The notes: generated by a model from the sequence alone, not told the origin. Positions 49,467-58,780 are shown, numbered from the stretch's first letter. The stretch: 64,000 bases of DNA from Thermoleophilia bacterium (GCA_025928515.1 JAICJI010000008.1:1-64000); one strand, 5' to 3'. Numbers and translations are program-made.

Positions 49467-50799
49467 GACTCCCGAGCGCCTGGCGGCGCGACTCGAGAGA
49501 GCCGTCGCGGGCGAGCAGCGCGAGAAGCGCGTGCCGAGCATCGCCGCGGCCGTTCTTCGCGACGGCGAGCTGATCTGGGAGACCGCGGTCGGCGTGGCCG
49601 ACGTCGAGGCCGGTGTCGAGGCGACACCGGACACGCAGTACCGCATCGGCTCGATCACGAAGACGTTCACGGCGGCGGCGATCATGCAGCTGCGCGACGC
49701 GGGGAAGCTCGACCTCGAGGACACGCTCGACCGGCATGTCGAGGGCGCCGCGCACACGCCGACGATCCGGCGGCTCCTGTCGCACGCATCCGGGCTGCAG
49801 CGCGAGACACACGACGACTCGTGGCTGACGCTCCGCTTCGCGCAGCCCGACGAGCTGCTCGAGACGCTCGCGCAGGCCGAGCTCGTGCTGCCTTCGGGCG
49901 CCCGGTTCCACTACTCGAACCTCGCCTTCGCGCTGCTCGGCATCGTCGTCGAGCGCGTCTCGGGCCGGCCGTACATGGACTACGTCCGCGACCGGCTCTT
50001 CGAGCCGGTCGGCCTGACGCGCGTGAGCTTCGAGCCGGATTCGCCGGCGGCCAAGGGTTATCTCGCGCAGCCGTACGCCGACGGGGTCTGGGGCACGATC
50101 GGCGTCGAGACCGGCGCGTGGGCCTCCGCGGGCCAGCTGTGGGGGACGGCCGGCGACATCTGCCGCTGGGGCGCGTTTCTCGCGCATCCCGACGAGTCGG
50201 TTCTGACGTCGTCGAGTGCCGAGGAGATGCGGACGGTGCAGGCGATCTCGGACCACCAGCGGTGGCAGTCAGGCTACGGGCTCGGTCTCGGGCTCAGCCG
50301 CGACGGCGAGCGGATCCTCGCCGGCCATAGCGGCTCTATGCCCGGCTTCATCGCACAACTTCTCTTCTCGGCGAAGGAGAAGGTCGTGGCCGCAGCGCTG
50401 ACGAACGAGAGCGAGACGGCGCTCGGCGAGCTCACGCTCCGACTCGTGGGGACCACGATCGAGGAGTGGCCGGTCGCGCCCGAAGCCTGGCGGATCGGCG
50501 AGCCGCCGCCCGAGGAAATCGTTCCGCTCCTCGGCATCTGGTTCATGGAGGCGGCACAGCTCGTGCTCCGCTGGCGAGACGGGAAGCTCGAGGGGCGCTT
50601 CGACGACATGCCCGACTGGCAGCCCTCGTCGATCTTCGAGCGTGAGGCCGACGATCGGTGGCGCACCGTCTCGGGGCCTGAGCACGGCGAGGCGTTGCGG
50701 ATCAAGCGCGACGCGGACGGATCGATCGTGCAGATGGTCTGGGCGGGCTATCCCGTGACGCGCGATCCCGGCCCGTGGCGCGCTCCGGACGCCGCGTAG
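49453..50799 (+). CDS. Serine beta-lactamase-fold hydrolase, probable CTG start
   Basis: 448 aa if started at CTG 49453, 6 nt after a perfect AGGAGG. No ATG, GTG or TTG occurs in frame until GTG inside the first conserved strand (RVPSIAAAV), so the CTG is the best start. Class C/AmpH-like motifs: Ser67-x-x-Lys70 in GSITKTF, Tyr154 in HYSNLAF, and HSGSMPG near 300. A C-terminal domain (about 340-448) is beta-rich. Likely a D-aminopeptidase or esterase; cytosolic because no signal peptide is seen. Confidence 0.78.
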   Translation: MSASETPERLAARLERAVAGEQREKRVPSIAAAVLRDGELIWETAVGVADVEAGVEATPDTQYRIGSITKTFTAAAIMQLRDAGKLDLEDTLDRHVEGAAHTPTIRRLLSHASGLQRETHDDSWLTLRFAQPDELLETLAQAELVLPSGARFHYSNLAFALLGIVVERVSGRPYMDYVRDRLFEPVGLTRVSFEPDSPAAKGYLAQPYADGVWGTIGVETGAWASAGQLWGTAGDICRWGAFLAHPDESVLTSSSAEEMRTVQAISDHQRWQSGYGLGLGLSRDGERILAGHSGSMPGFIAQLLFSAKEKVVAAALTNESETALGELTLRLVGTTIEEWPVAPEAWRIGEPPPEEIVPLLGIWFMEAAQLVLRWRDGKLEGRFDDMPDWQPSSIFEREADDRWRTVSGPEHGEALRIKRDADGSIVQMVWAGYPVTRDPGPWRAPDAA

Positions 50800-53355
50800 C
50801 TACTCGTACTGGAGGGCTTCGAGGACGTTCAGCTTGGCGGCGCGGCGCGCGGGGAAGATGGCGGCGACAACGCCGACGACGACGGCGGCGATCGCGAAGA
50901 AGATCACCTGCTTCCACGGAAGCGCAAAGACGATGAAGTCGATGCGCGCCGCGAGCAGCCCGCCCAGCACGAGTCCGAGGGCGATTCCGATCACGCCGCC
51001 CATCAGGGCTGTGATCACGCTCTCGGCGCGAATCATGCGCCGCACCTGCCGCCGCGTCATCCCGATCGCGCGCAACATGCCGAGCTCTCGAGTCCGCTCG
51101 AACACGGTGAGGATGAGCGTGTTCACGATGCCGAACAGGCTCACGATCACCGAGAGCGCGAGGAGCACGAACAGGACGTTGAGGATCGCGTTCAACCCGC
51201 TGATCTGATTGTCGATGAACTCTTTCTTCGTCTGCACTTTGGCGTTCGGGAACGCCTTGAGCTGACGCTCGAGCGCAGCTCTGTCCGCGTCCGTCTCTCC
51301 GCCTTTCATCCGGACGAACGAGAACAGGTTCTGGGGCGTGTCGTAGATCTTGTCCCAGGCCTTGTCGGAGATCGTGACCACGCCGAACGGGGAGCCTCCG
51401 GTCGGCGGGTCGAAGATGCCGATCACCTTCACGTCGATGCTCTTGCCGGTCGGCGCGGTCAAGGTCAGCGGCGAGCCGATCGTCAGGTTGTGCGACTTGG
51501 CGAAGCTCTTGTCGGTGAACGCGCCGTGCGCGCCGAGCCGGGTGAAGACGGTGCTGTTCCCGCCGTCGAGCCAGGTCATGTTGAAGATCTGGGCGCCGCC
51601 CGGGCCAACCGCGGTCGCCTGGTGCACGCCGTTGAGGATCTCCGCGTCGCCCCCGCGGACATTCGCGATCGCCTGGACGCCCGGCGTCCGGGCCGCGGCG
51701 TTTCCGGCGGCGATCGGGATCGGATCGAAGTTGTTCTGCGCGGTGATCGCGTAGCCGCTGACCCAGAGGTCGTTGACGGCGCCGCGGAAGCTCTTCGTGA
51801 TCCCCGCTGCGATGACCGCGACGAGCGTCACGAGAGCGAGCCCGATCATCAACGCGGACGCGGTCGAGGCGGTTCGCTGGGGGTTCCGGCGCGCGTTGTC
51901 CCGCGCGAGCGCGCCTGCCGCGCCGCCGAACCTGCTCGCCGGCGCGCCGAGCACCCATGCGAGCGGACGCGCGAAGCGTGCCGCGAGGAGAGAAACACCG
52001 ATGAAGATCAGCAGCGTCCCGACTCCCATCGAGAGGAGGACGCCTTTCGTGCCGAGCCCATGCGCGAAGAGGCCGTAGATGACCAGAGCGAACCCGAGCG
52101 CCGTGAGCAGCGCCGAGCCGATCGGCCGGTATTTCGCGAATCGGCCGGGCGGCAGCTCGGATCCCTCGCGTGCCGCGGCGATCGGCGGCACGCGCGTCGC
52201 GCGAAACGCGGGGCGGAGGCTCGCGATCACGGTGACGAGGATCCCGACGACGAGCGCGACGATCACCGTCCTCTGATGCAGGACGAGCCCGTTGTTCGGG
52301 AGCGTGAAGCCGACGAGGTCGAACAGCTTGAAGAGGCCGACCCCGAGGCCGAGGCCGACTGCGATCCCGAGGATCGAGGCGAGAGTGCCGATCGCGAATC
52401 CCTCGATGACGATCGAGCGCCGCACCTGGCGCCGCGAGGCTCCCAGCGTTCTCAGGGTCGCCAGCTCACGCGTCCGCTGGGTGATCGTGATCGAGAGCGA
52501 GTTCGCGATCACGAAGGAGCCGACGAACAGGGCGATCCCGCCGAACGCGAGCAGGAAGTCCTGCAGGAAGTTGAGGAAGCTCTCGGTGTCCTTGGCGTCC
52601 GACTTCGCCTGCGCTTGCCCGGTCCGCACCTGGGTATGCGGCGGCAGGATCGTGCGGATCTCGTCGGCGAGCTTCGCCGGCGTCACGCCCGGCTTCGCCT
52701 TGGCCCGGATCTGATCGAGCTTCCCGATGCGCTGGAAGAGCCGCTGCGCGGTGGGAAGGTTGAAGCCGGAGAGCGTGGCGCCGCCAAGGCTCGACGCGCC
52801 GCCGAAGTGCACGAAGCCCGAGATCCTCATCTGGAGGGTGGGGCCGTTGGCCTGGACGCCGATCGTTTGCCCGACCTTGAGATCCTTCTTGTTGCCCGTC
52901 GCCTGGTCGATCACGATCTGGTTCGTTCCGGGCCAGTTGCCCTCGACCAGCGCGAGTGAGTTGAGCGCGGGCCGCTTGGGATCGACACTGAAGCCGAGGT
53001 TCGGCGCGCCGCCGAAGTGGACGACCTTGCCGTCGAGAATGAGGTGCGCGTTGCCGCCGACGCCACCAACCGCATCGGCCACATCCGGCAGGTTGCGGAT
53101 CTTCGGCAGGAGCGACTGGCCGAACGGCGGTGCCGTCGTCGTGCCGTTGTTGCTCAGGCTGAACGCGGACTTGCCGGTCACCGTCGCGTCGGTGCCGCGG
53201 TAGACCTGGGTGAAGATGCCGCCGAACGCGCCCTTGATCGAGTCGGTGAGGACGTAGGTGCCGGTGATCAGCGCAACACCGAGGACGATCGCAATCGCAG
53301 TCAGCACGGTGCGCAGCTTGCGCCGCAGCATCCCTCTCAGCGCGACGCGGATCAT
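50800..53355 (-). CDS. FtsX/MacB-type ABC transporter permease
   Basis: 851 aa. One TM helix at the N-terminus (TVLTAIAIVLGVALITGTYVL), an extracytoplasmic MacB-PCD-like domain, a first FtsX block of three TMs (about 265-380), a short central TM pair, a second extracytoplasmic domain, and a final FtsX block (about 720-840, NVLFVLLALSVIVSLFGIVNT). This doubled layout matches LolCDE/DevC-like large permeases that move lipids or peptides without a substrate channel. Stop abuts the convergent hydrolase. ATGA overlap with the ATPase gene. Confidence 0.88.
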   Translation of the reverse strand: MIRVALRGMLRRKLRTVLTAIAIVLGVALITGTYVLTDSIKGAFGGIFTQVYRGTDATVTGKSAFSLSNNGTTTAPPFGQSLLPKIRNLPDVADAVGGVGGNAHLILDGKVVHFGGAPNLGFSVDPKRPALNSLALVEGNWPGTNQIVIDQATGNKKDLKVGQTIGVQANGPTLQMRISGFVHFGGASSLGGATLSGFNLPTAQRLFQRIGKLDQIRAKAKPGVTPAKLADEIRTILPPHTQVRTGQAQAKSDAKDTESFLNFLQDFLLAFGGIALFVGSFVIANSLSITITQRTRELATLRTLGASRRQVRRSIVIEGFAIGTLASILGIAVGLGLGVGLFKLFDLVGFTLPNNGLVLHQRTVIVALVVGILVTVIASLRPAFRATRVPPIAAAREGSELPPGRFAKYRPIGSALLTALGFALVIYGLFAHGLGTKGVLLSMGVGTLLIFIGVSLLAARFARPLAWVLGAPASRFGGAAGALARDNARRNPQRTASTASALMIGLALVTLVAVIAAGITKSFRGAVNDLWVSGYAITAQNNFDPIPIAAGNAAARTPGVQAIANVRGGDAEILNGVHQATAVGPGGAQIFNMTWLDGGNSTVFTRLGAHGAFTDKSFAKSHNLTIGSPLTLTAPTGKSIDVKVIGIFDPPTGGSPFGVVTISDKAWDKIYDTPQNLFSFVRMKGGETDADRAALERQLKAFPNAKVQTKKEFIDNQISGLNAILNVLFVLLALSVIVSLFGIVNTLILTVFERTRELGMLRAIGMTRRQVRRMIRAESVITALMGGVIGIALGLVLGGLLAARIDFIVFALPWKQVIFFAIAAVVVGVVAAIFPARRAAKLNVLEALQYE

Positions 53356-54119
53356 GTGCCGAGCGAGTTCATCACCGCGAGCACGTCCTGCTGGCTCGCG
53401 CCGCGCAACTCCTTCACGATCGACCCGTCCTCGAGGAAGAGGATCCGGTCGGCGATCGCGGCGGCTCGCGCCTCGTGCGTGACCATCACCGTGGTCTGAC
53501 CGTACGCATCCACCGACGCCCGCATCAGCTCGAGGATCTCACCGCTCGTCTTCGAGTCCAGGTTGCCGGTCGGCTCGTCGGCGAAGAGGATCGTCGGCCG
53601 GGTGACGAGCGAGCGGGCGATCGCGACCCGCTGTTGCTGGCCGCCGGACAGCTCTGACGGCCGGTGGCGGCGACGGTCGGTGAGGCCCATCTGTCCGAGG
53701 AGCGAGTCGAGCCAGGCCTTGTCGGGCTTCTCCCCGGCGATCGATAGCGGGAGGATGACGTTCTCCTCCGCGTCGAGCATGGGCAGCAAGTTGAAGAACT
53801 GGAAGACGAAGCCGATGTGCTCGCGCCGGAGGCGCGTCAGCTTCGAGTCGTCGAGATTCGTGATCTCCGTGCCGGCGATCTGGACCGTCCCGGCCGTGGG
53901 CTTGTCGAGCCCGGCGAGGAGGTGCATGAGTGTCGACTTGCCGGAGCCCGACGGCCCCATGACGGCGACGAGCTCGCCGGAGCGCACGTCGAGGTCGACG
54001 CCGCGGAGCGCCTCGACCGCCGTCTCGCCCTCGCCGTAGCGGCGCACGAGCCCTCGCGCCTCGACCGCGGCGTTCGCGGGCACGGCGAGATCGCCCTTCG
54101 ACTGCTCCCCCACGGCCAT
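53352..54119 (-). CDS. ABC transporter ATP-binding protein (MacB/LolD type)
   Basis: 255 aa from ATG (MAVGEQSKGDLAV); the track adds 12 residues. Walker A GPSGSGKST, Q loop FVFQFFNLLP, signature LSGGQQQR, Walker B ILFADEPTGNLD and switch His in VTHEARAAA. The FQFFNLLPMLDAEENV pattern is typical of the LolD/MacB group that partners FtsX-type permeases, here the next gene. Together they form an exporter. Confidence 0.92.
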   Translation of the reverse strand: MAVGEQSKGDLAVPANAAVEARGLVRRYGEGETAVEALRGVDLDVRSGELVAVMGPSGSGKSTLMHLLAGLDKPTAGTVQIAGTEITNLDDSKLTRLRREHIGFVFQFFNLLPMLDAEENVILPLSIAGEKPDKAWLDSLLGQMGLTDRRRHRPSELSGGQQQRVAIARSLVTRPTILFADEPTGNLDSKTSGEILELMRASVDAYGQTTVMVTHEARAAAIADRILFLEDGSIVKELRGASQQDVLAVMNSLGT

Positions 54120-54172
54120 GTCCTTCAAGGTAGACGAAAGCGCCGCGCCGGGCAAAGGGGTTCACACCATCT

Positions 54173-55219
54173 TCACCGGCCGCCCCCGAGGAGGAAGCCG
54201 AGGACCGCTGCGGCGTAGGCGGCGACCAGGAACATGCCTTCCTTCCGGACCGAGCGGCCGTCCCAGATCGTCGCGGCGACGACGACCACGGCGCCGGCCA
54301 TCGCGACGAGCTCCGTCCAGCGGAACGAGAGCGCGAGGTGGTGGGAGAAGAGCAGCGAGAGGAGCGTCACGACCGGGACGACGAGCAACGCGACCTGCGC
54401 GCCCGACGAGATCGCGATCTCGGTCGCGAGCCGCATCTTCCCGTTGCGGGCGATGAGGATCGACCCCCCGTGCTCCGCGGCGTTGCCGACGATCGCGACG
54501 ATCACGACGGCGATGAAGAACTGGCTCAGGCCGACGGCGGAAGCGAACGCGGCCAGCGAGTGGACGAGGATCTCGCTCACCCAGGCGGTGGCACCGGTCG
54601 CCAGGGTTAGAGCGGCGAGCGCCGACCATAGTGCCCACGTGCCTTCGTCCGGCTCCTCCTGCTCGCGCGCGTCCTCCCGGTGGCGACGCAGGTTGGGGCC
54701 CACGACCGCGAGATAGAGCAGCAGAAGCACGATCGCGACCGGGATCGAGGCGACGACGACGGCGTGACGTTCCGACTGCCCGGTGTAGCCGACCGTCGTC
54801 GGGACGATGAAGGCGACGACCGCTGCGCCGACGAGGCCGATCTGCACGAGCAGCGAGCGGCGGTCGATCCGGGCTCCGTCGGGGCCGGCGATCTGCGTGA
54901 CGCCGTAGACGAGCAGGAGATTCGAGATCACGCTGCCCGAGAGCGAGCCGCGCACGACGACGGGCAGGTTCGCACCGACGGCGAAGAGCGCGACGATCAG
55001 CTCCGGCGCGTTCCCGAAGCTCGCGTTGAGGAAGCCGCCGATGCCTGGGCCGGTGTGCTCGGCCGCGTGCTCGGTCGCCTCGCCGATCAGCCAGGCGAGG
55101 GGAATCAGCGCCACGGCGGCGAGCACGAACAGCGCGACGTGGCCCGCGCCGGTCAGCTTGTCGACGAGGATCGTGACGGGGGCGAGGGCGAGCGAAGCCC
55201 AGAGGAGCTTGCGGATCAC
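54173..55219 (-). CDS. cax: Ca2+/H+ antiporter (CaCA family)
   Basis: 348 aa from GTG (VIRKLLWASLALAP), chosen over the TTG one codon earlier because TAGGCT lies 6 nt upstream. About 11 TM helices. The two inverted alpha repeats carry GGFLNASFGNAPELIVAL and AEHGGSILIARNGKM region (GNAAEHG). Acidic loop REDAREQEEPDEG sits between the halves. Exports Ca2+ against protons. A 354-aa overlapping ORF in another frame is a shadow. Confidence 0.9.
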   Translation of the reverse strand: MIRKLLWASLALAPVTILVDKLTGAGHVALFVLAAVALIPLAWLIGEATEHAAEHTGPGIGGFLNASFGNAPELIVALFAVGANLPVVVRGSLSGSVISNLLLVYGVTQIAGPDGARIDRRSLLVQIGLVGAAVVAFIVPTTVGYTGQSERHAVVVASIPVAIVLLLLYLAVVGPNLRRHREDAREQEEPDEGTWALWSALAALTLATGATAWVSEILVHSLAAFASAVGLSQFFIAVVIVAIVGNAAEHGGSILIARNGKMRLATEIAISSGAQVALLVVPVVTLLSLLFSHHLALSFRWTELVAMAGAVVVVAATIWDGRSVRKEGMFLVAAYAAAVLGFLLGGGR

Positions 55220-55225
55220 CAACCA

Positions 55226-55231
55226 AGCCTA
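55226..55231 (-). promoter_or_regulatory. -10-like hexamer of the cax gene
   Basis: TAGGCT on the minus strand ends 6 nt before the GTG at 55219. Confidence 0.4.
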
Positions 55232-55331
55232 AAGAGCGGCCGACCGGGCAGGAGACGGCCGGGCGCCCTAGCTCGACATCGGTGGTCTGTCAAGTCTTGC
55301 GCAGCCTTGCGTCCACTCCGACAATGTGTTC

Positions 55332-55739
55332 ATGAGACCGAAGCAAGCCGCCCCCACGCTGCCCCTGCATCCGCAGGACGAGGCCGAGTGCCGGCGTTGC
55401 GCGGTGCACTGCGAGAAGGTCGTTTATCCGGCGGCGTGTCTCGAGCGGTCGTGTCCGTTCGTCTACGCGTACGAGGAGCATGGGCACACGTTCATGGGGT
55501 GCCTGCAGAACGTGTTCGAGGCGGAGATCGACGTCGAGATGCTCGCGGCCGCCGAGCGAACGCGCGAGGGCTTCGGTGCCGTGCGTGCGCTGCGCGGCCC
55601 CTTGCCGATGTGCGACGCGGCCGTTCAGTCGACGTTCGTGCAGCGCGAGAGCAAGCTCGGCTGCCTCAATCCGGAGTTCGGGGAGCTGCCGGCAGGGTCG
55701 CCGACGTTCCGGGTGTTCGCGCGGGTCGCGGACCTCTAG
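55332..55739 (+). CDS. Cysteine-rich protein of unknown function
   Basis: 135 aa from ATG (MRPKQAAPTL), 137 from the track GTG. GACAAT ends 6 nt before the ATG. The N-terminal part has a cluster of cysteines: ECRRCAVHCEKVVYPAACLERSC split as CxxCxxxC and CxxxxC, then MGCLQNVF. A CDAAVQ and GCLNPEF follow. The spacing suggests a metal- or Fe-S-binding site but no known family was recognised. Its last 74 bp overlap the convergent MFS gene. Confidence 0.6.
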   Translation: MRPKQAAPTLPLHPQDEAECRRCAVHCEKVVYPAACLERSCPFVYAYEEHGHTFMGCLQNVFEAEIDVEMLAAAERTREGFGAVRALRGPLPMCDAAVQSTFVQRESKLGCLNPEFGELPAGSPTFRVFARVADL

Positions 55740-56886
55740 CTTCGAGTCGCCGCAGGATCAGGACGCCGAGGCCCGGCCCGGCCGCGGCGAGGAAGAACGC
55801 GAGGCGCCAGCTGTGGGCGGCGACGACGGCTACGACCGGCGGCGCGCCCGCCACGACGACGCCGAGCAGCGTCTGCTGGAAGCCGAGCGCCGCGCCGGTG
55901 CGCGCCGAGCCGGCCGTTTCGGCGGCCGACGCATAGGCGAGCCCGTTCCACGCCATGCTGAGCACGCCCGCCACGAGGAACAGCGGCACGAGCAGGCAGA
56001 GCGGTGCGTCGGTCGCGGCGGCGACACCCGCGGTGAAGAGGGTTAGCGCGACGCCGATCGCCCTCAGCGGGCGCAGGCGGCTGCCGAGCCGGTCCGAGAT
56101 CCGTCCCGAGCCGATGCGGGCTCCGATCGCGAGCACGTTGATCGCAGCGAGCAGGGCGGCGGCGGCGTGCGTCGAGACGTGACGGTGCTCGTGCAGGAAG
56201 AGCACGACGAAGCCCGTGATCCCGATCTGGGCGGTGAGGTACAGGCCCGTGCCGGTGCCGAGGAGCCACATGCGTGGATCGCGTACCGGGCCTGAGACGT
56301 CGCGCAGCTCCGGCTCGTCTACCGCCCCGGTGCGGATGAAGGCCGCCGCGACTGCGGCGCCGGTCGCGCACGCGCCGGCGAGGAAGAAGAACGCGAGGCG
56401 CGTCCCGCCGGACGAGGCGAGGACGGGGAGGAGGGAGGCTCCGATCGCGCCTCCGATCGGAATCGCGGTCTGCCGGATCCCGAGCGCGAGGCCGAGCTCT
56501 GACGCGGGGAACCACGCCATGATCGCGCGCCCGCTCGCAGCGTTCACGCTCGCCCCGAGCGCCCCGACTCCGACGAGCACGCCCGTGACCGCTGCGAAGC
56601 TGTGCGTGCCGGCGGCGGCCGCGAGCATGACCGCCCCGCCGCTGAGCCCGACCGGGATCACCCACCGCTCGTCGATGCGGTCCGCGACGAGCCCCCACGG
56701 CAGGAGCGTGAACAGCATCCCGATCCCGATCGCCCCGAGCACGACGCCGGTCTCGCCGAGCGTAAGTCCGTACTCCGACTTCAGCGCCGGGCCGAGCGCA
56801 GGCAGGCCGACCGAGGACGCCGAGAAGCTCGCCTGCGCGAGCGTCCCCGCGGCGAGCACGACCCAGCGATAGCGGTCTCGTCTCAC
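55666..56886 (-). CDS. MFS transporter
   Basis: 406 aa from GTG (VRRDRYRWVVLAAGTL). Twelve hydrophobic segments; motif A-like GLVADRIDERWVIPVG after helix 2 and GRISDRLGSRLRPLRA after helix 8. The family resemblance is to the NarK/OxlT-like MFS exporters. Substrate unknown. The start overlaps the nfo stop (GTGA), so it belongs to the AlkZ-nfo transcript. The C-terminal tail runs antisense into the Cys-rich gene. Confidence 0.85.
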   Translation of the reverse strand: MRRDRYRWVVLAAGTLAQASFSASSVGLPALGPALKSEYGLTLGETGVVLGAIGIGMLFTLLPWGLVADRIDERWVIPVGLSGGAVMLAAAAGTHSFAAVTGVLVGVGALGASVNAASGRAIMAWFPASELGLALGIRQTAIPIGGAIGASLLPVLASSGGTRLAFFFLAGACATGAAVAAAFIRTGAVDEPELRDVSGPVRDPRMWLLGTGTGLYLTAQIGITGFVVLFLHEHRHVSTHAAAALLAAINVLAIGARIGSGRISDRLGSRLRPLRAIGVALTLFTAGVAAATDAPLCLLVPLFLVAGVLSMAWNGLAYASAAETAGSARTGAALGFQQTLLGVVVAGAPPVVAVVAAHSWRLAFFLAAAGPGLGVLILRRLEARGPRPARTPGTSATLPAAPRTPD

Positions 56887-57734
56887 GCTAGCCAGCGTGC
56901 GCGCAGCTCCTTCGTCTTGCGGATCTCGTTTGCGTCCGGGCCGCGGTTCTCCGGGCCGGCGGTCTCGAGCACCGCGGGTAGCCCTTGCAGCCGCCGATTC
57001 GCGAGGAACACGCCGAGCTTCTCTCCGAGCTCGCCCTCGAGGATGTTCGCGTGCCGGTCGCGGTTGGACGCGAACGGCGCGGCGGCGTCGTTCACGTGGA
57101 GCGCCCGCAGGCGGTCGAGCCCGATCGTGGAGTCGACCTCGTCGAGGCAGGCGTCGAGTGCAGCCGGATCGGTCACGTCCACGCCCGACACCCAGAGGTG
57201 GCACGAGTCGAGGCAGATGCCGAGCCGTGGATGCCGCCCGAGCCGCTCGTTCAGCGTCGCCAGCTCCTCGATCGAGCGGCCGATCGTGCCTCCCGCACCG
57301 GCGGAGTTCTCCATCAGGAGCCACGTCTCGTCGGAACAGAGCTCGAGCACGAGCTCCATCGCCGGCAAGACGCGCTCGAGCCCCGCCTCGAACCCGCTGC
57401 CGAGGTGCGAGCCGACGTGGAAGACGACGCCGTCGGCGCCGATCCCGCACGCGACCTCCATCGTGTTGCACAGCGCGAGTACCGACTTCTCGTACACGGC
57501 GTCGTCGGGCGCGGCGAGGTTGCAGAGGTAGAGCGCGTGGCACAGGACGCCGCCGATGCCGGCCTCCGCGCGCTTTTCGCGAAATCGCTCGAAGCTCGCC
57601 GGGTCGTGGTTCGTCGGCCGCCAGGTGCGCGGGCTCTGGGTGAAGACCTGCACGGAGTCGGCGCCCAGGTCGACCGCGCGGTCGATCGCCTTGTCGATGC
57701 CGCCCGCGGAGGAGATGTGCGCGCCGATCTGCAT
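56883..57734 (-). CDS. nfo: Endonuclease IV (AP endonuclease)
   Basis: 283 aa from ATG (MQIGAHISSAGGIDKAI); a start 4 codons earlier (MAPL) is possible. TIM barrel with metal-binding motifs: QVFTQSPRTW, VVFHVGSHLG, LLMENSAGAGGTIG, CLDSCHLWVSGVD, HVNDAAAPFASNRDRHANI (in pieces) and VLETAGPE. Cuts the DNA backbone at abasic sites. TGATG overlap with the upstream AlkZ-like glycosylase gene, which would make such sites. Confidence 0.93.
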   Translation of the reverse strand: MQIGAHISSAGGIDKAIDRAVDLGADSVQVFTQSPRTWRPTNHDPASFERFREKRAEAGIGGVLCHALYLCNLAAPDDAVYEKSVLALCNTMEVACGIGADGVVFHVGSHLGSGFEAGLERVLPAMELVLELCSDETWLLMENSAGAGGTIGRSIEELATLNERLGRHPRLGICLDSCHLWVSGVDVTDPAALDACLDEVDSTIGLDRLRALHVNDAAAPFASNRDRHANILEGELGEKLGVFLANRRLQGLPAVLETAGPENRGPDANEIRKTKELRARWLA

Positions 57735-58762
57735 CAGCGGAGCCATGCCTCCAGCCGCGCTGCCTCGTTCTCGACCTCGCGGCGCCGCACGCGCGGCAGG
57801 GGCGCGAAGGGCTCGACCCGGACGCGTCCGGCCTCGACGCGCCATAGCCCTGCGACGAAGCCGTCGACGAGGAACGTCGCCTCGACCATCCCGCCGCCGT
57901 GGATCACGGTCCGCCGGTGTTCCTCCGCGAGCACGCGGGTGCGGTCGGCGTGCGAGAGGACGAGATTGTCGAAGCGGGGCAGAAAGCGGACCGGCGTGGG
58001 GGAGTCTCCGGCAGGGAGAGGAGCGCGCGGGAGGTCGAGCAGCTCGCGTCCACGCTCGTCGCGGAAACGACGAAGCGGCTCGAGCGCCTCGAGCGCAGGC
58101 TCGAAGTCGCGCACGCGGAGCCCGCTCCACTCCGCGATGTCGGCGCGAGTCGCAGGCCCGAAGGCTCCGAGGTAGCGGCGGACGAGCTGCTTGCGAGCGG
58201 GCGGCGGGTCGACCTGTTCGTGGTCGATCAGGACATATCGCGTCTCGCGGGGCTGCTTCCACATTCCAGAGGCGGGCGCGTGGGTGATCCGTTCGACGCT
58301 GCGCAGCGCGTACCAGAGCCCGGTTCCGCCGTCGTGGTCGATCCCGTGCTCCTCGCGGAGCCAGGCCATGACCTCGGCGCGCGTGCGCGGCTCCCGCCCG
58401 AACTCGAGCAAGGAGCCGTGGACCTGGTCGGCGATCCGAGCCGACTCCGGGCTCACCCACGACGGCAATGCGACCGCCGAGCCGAGCACCCCGTAGTCGC
58501 GACGCGAGACGAGGTGGACGGTGCCGCGCATGAGCACGGCTCGAACCGCCTGCTCGCGGGACAACGCCCGCTCCAGCGCCTCCCGCCGGAACCCCTCGAC
58601 GCGTGTCCAGAGGCCGACGTACGGCGCGGGTGCCCACTGCGCCTGCAGGCCGGCGAGCCGTTCGAGCGCGGCGGTGACCGACAGCCGCCGGCGCTGCAGC
58701 AGCAGCTGGCGCGCGAGCGTGGCGCGATTCAGCTCCCGCACAGTCAGCGTCCGCTCGGGCAC
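57734..58762 (-). CDS. AlkZ-like winged-helix DNA glycosylase (HTH_42)
   Basis: 342 aa from GTG (VPERTLTVRELNRATLARQ). Belongs to the winged-helix HTH_42/DUF1006 superfamily: the N-terminal LERLAGLQAQWAPAPYVGLW carries Gln40-Ala-Gln42, matching the catalytic QxQ motif of Streptomyces AlkZ. Also LMRGTVHLVSRRDY, and the C-terminal LPRFDNLVLSHADRTRVL. AlkZ unhooks interstrand crosslinks made by azinomycin-type agents; relatives (AlkX) remove other bulky or alkylated bases. Coupled with nfo. Substrate unknown. Confidence 0.82.
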   Translation of the reverse strand: MPERTLTVRELNRATLARQLLLQRRRLSVTAALERLAGLQAQWAPAPYVGLWTRVEGFRREALERALSREQAVRAVLMRGTVHLVSRRDYGVLGSAVALPSWVSPESARIADQVHGSLLEFGREPRTRAEVMAWLREEHGIDHDGGTGLWYALRSVERITHAPASGMWKQPRETRYVLIDHEQVDPPPARKQLVRRYLGAFGPATRADIAEWSGLRVRDFEPALEALEPLRRFRDERGRELLDLPRAPLPAGDSPTPVRFLPRFDNLVLSHADRTRVLAEEHRRTVIHGGGMVEATFLVDGFVAGLWRVEAGRVRVEPFAPLPRVRRREVENEAARLEAWLR

Positions 58763-58768
58763 CCCGCT

Positions 58769-58775
58769 TACGCTA
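58769..58775. promoter_or_regulatory. Near-palindromic bidirectional -10, AlkZ-like gene / gltX
   Basis: TACGCTA gives TACGCT on the plus strand, 6 nt before the gltX ATG, and TAGCGT on the minus strand, 7 nt before the GTG at 58762. Start codons are 18 bp apart and both mRNAs would be leaderless. Confidence 0.5.
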
Positions 58776-58780
58776 TCCGC

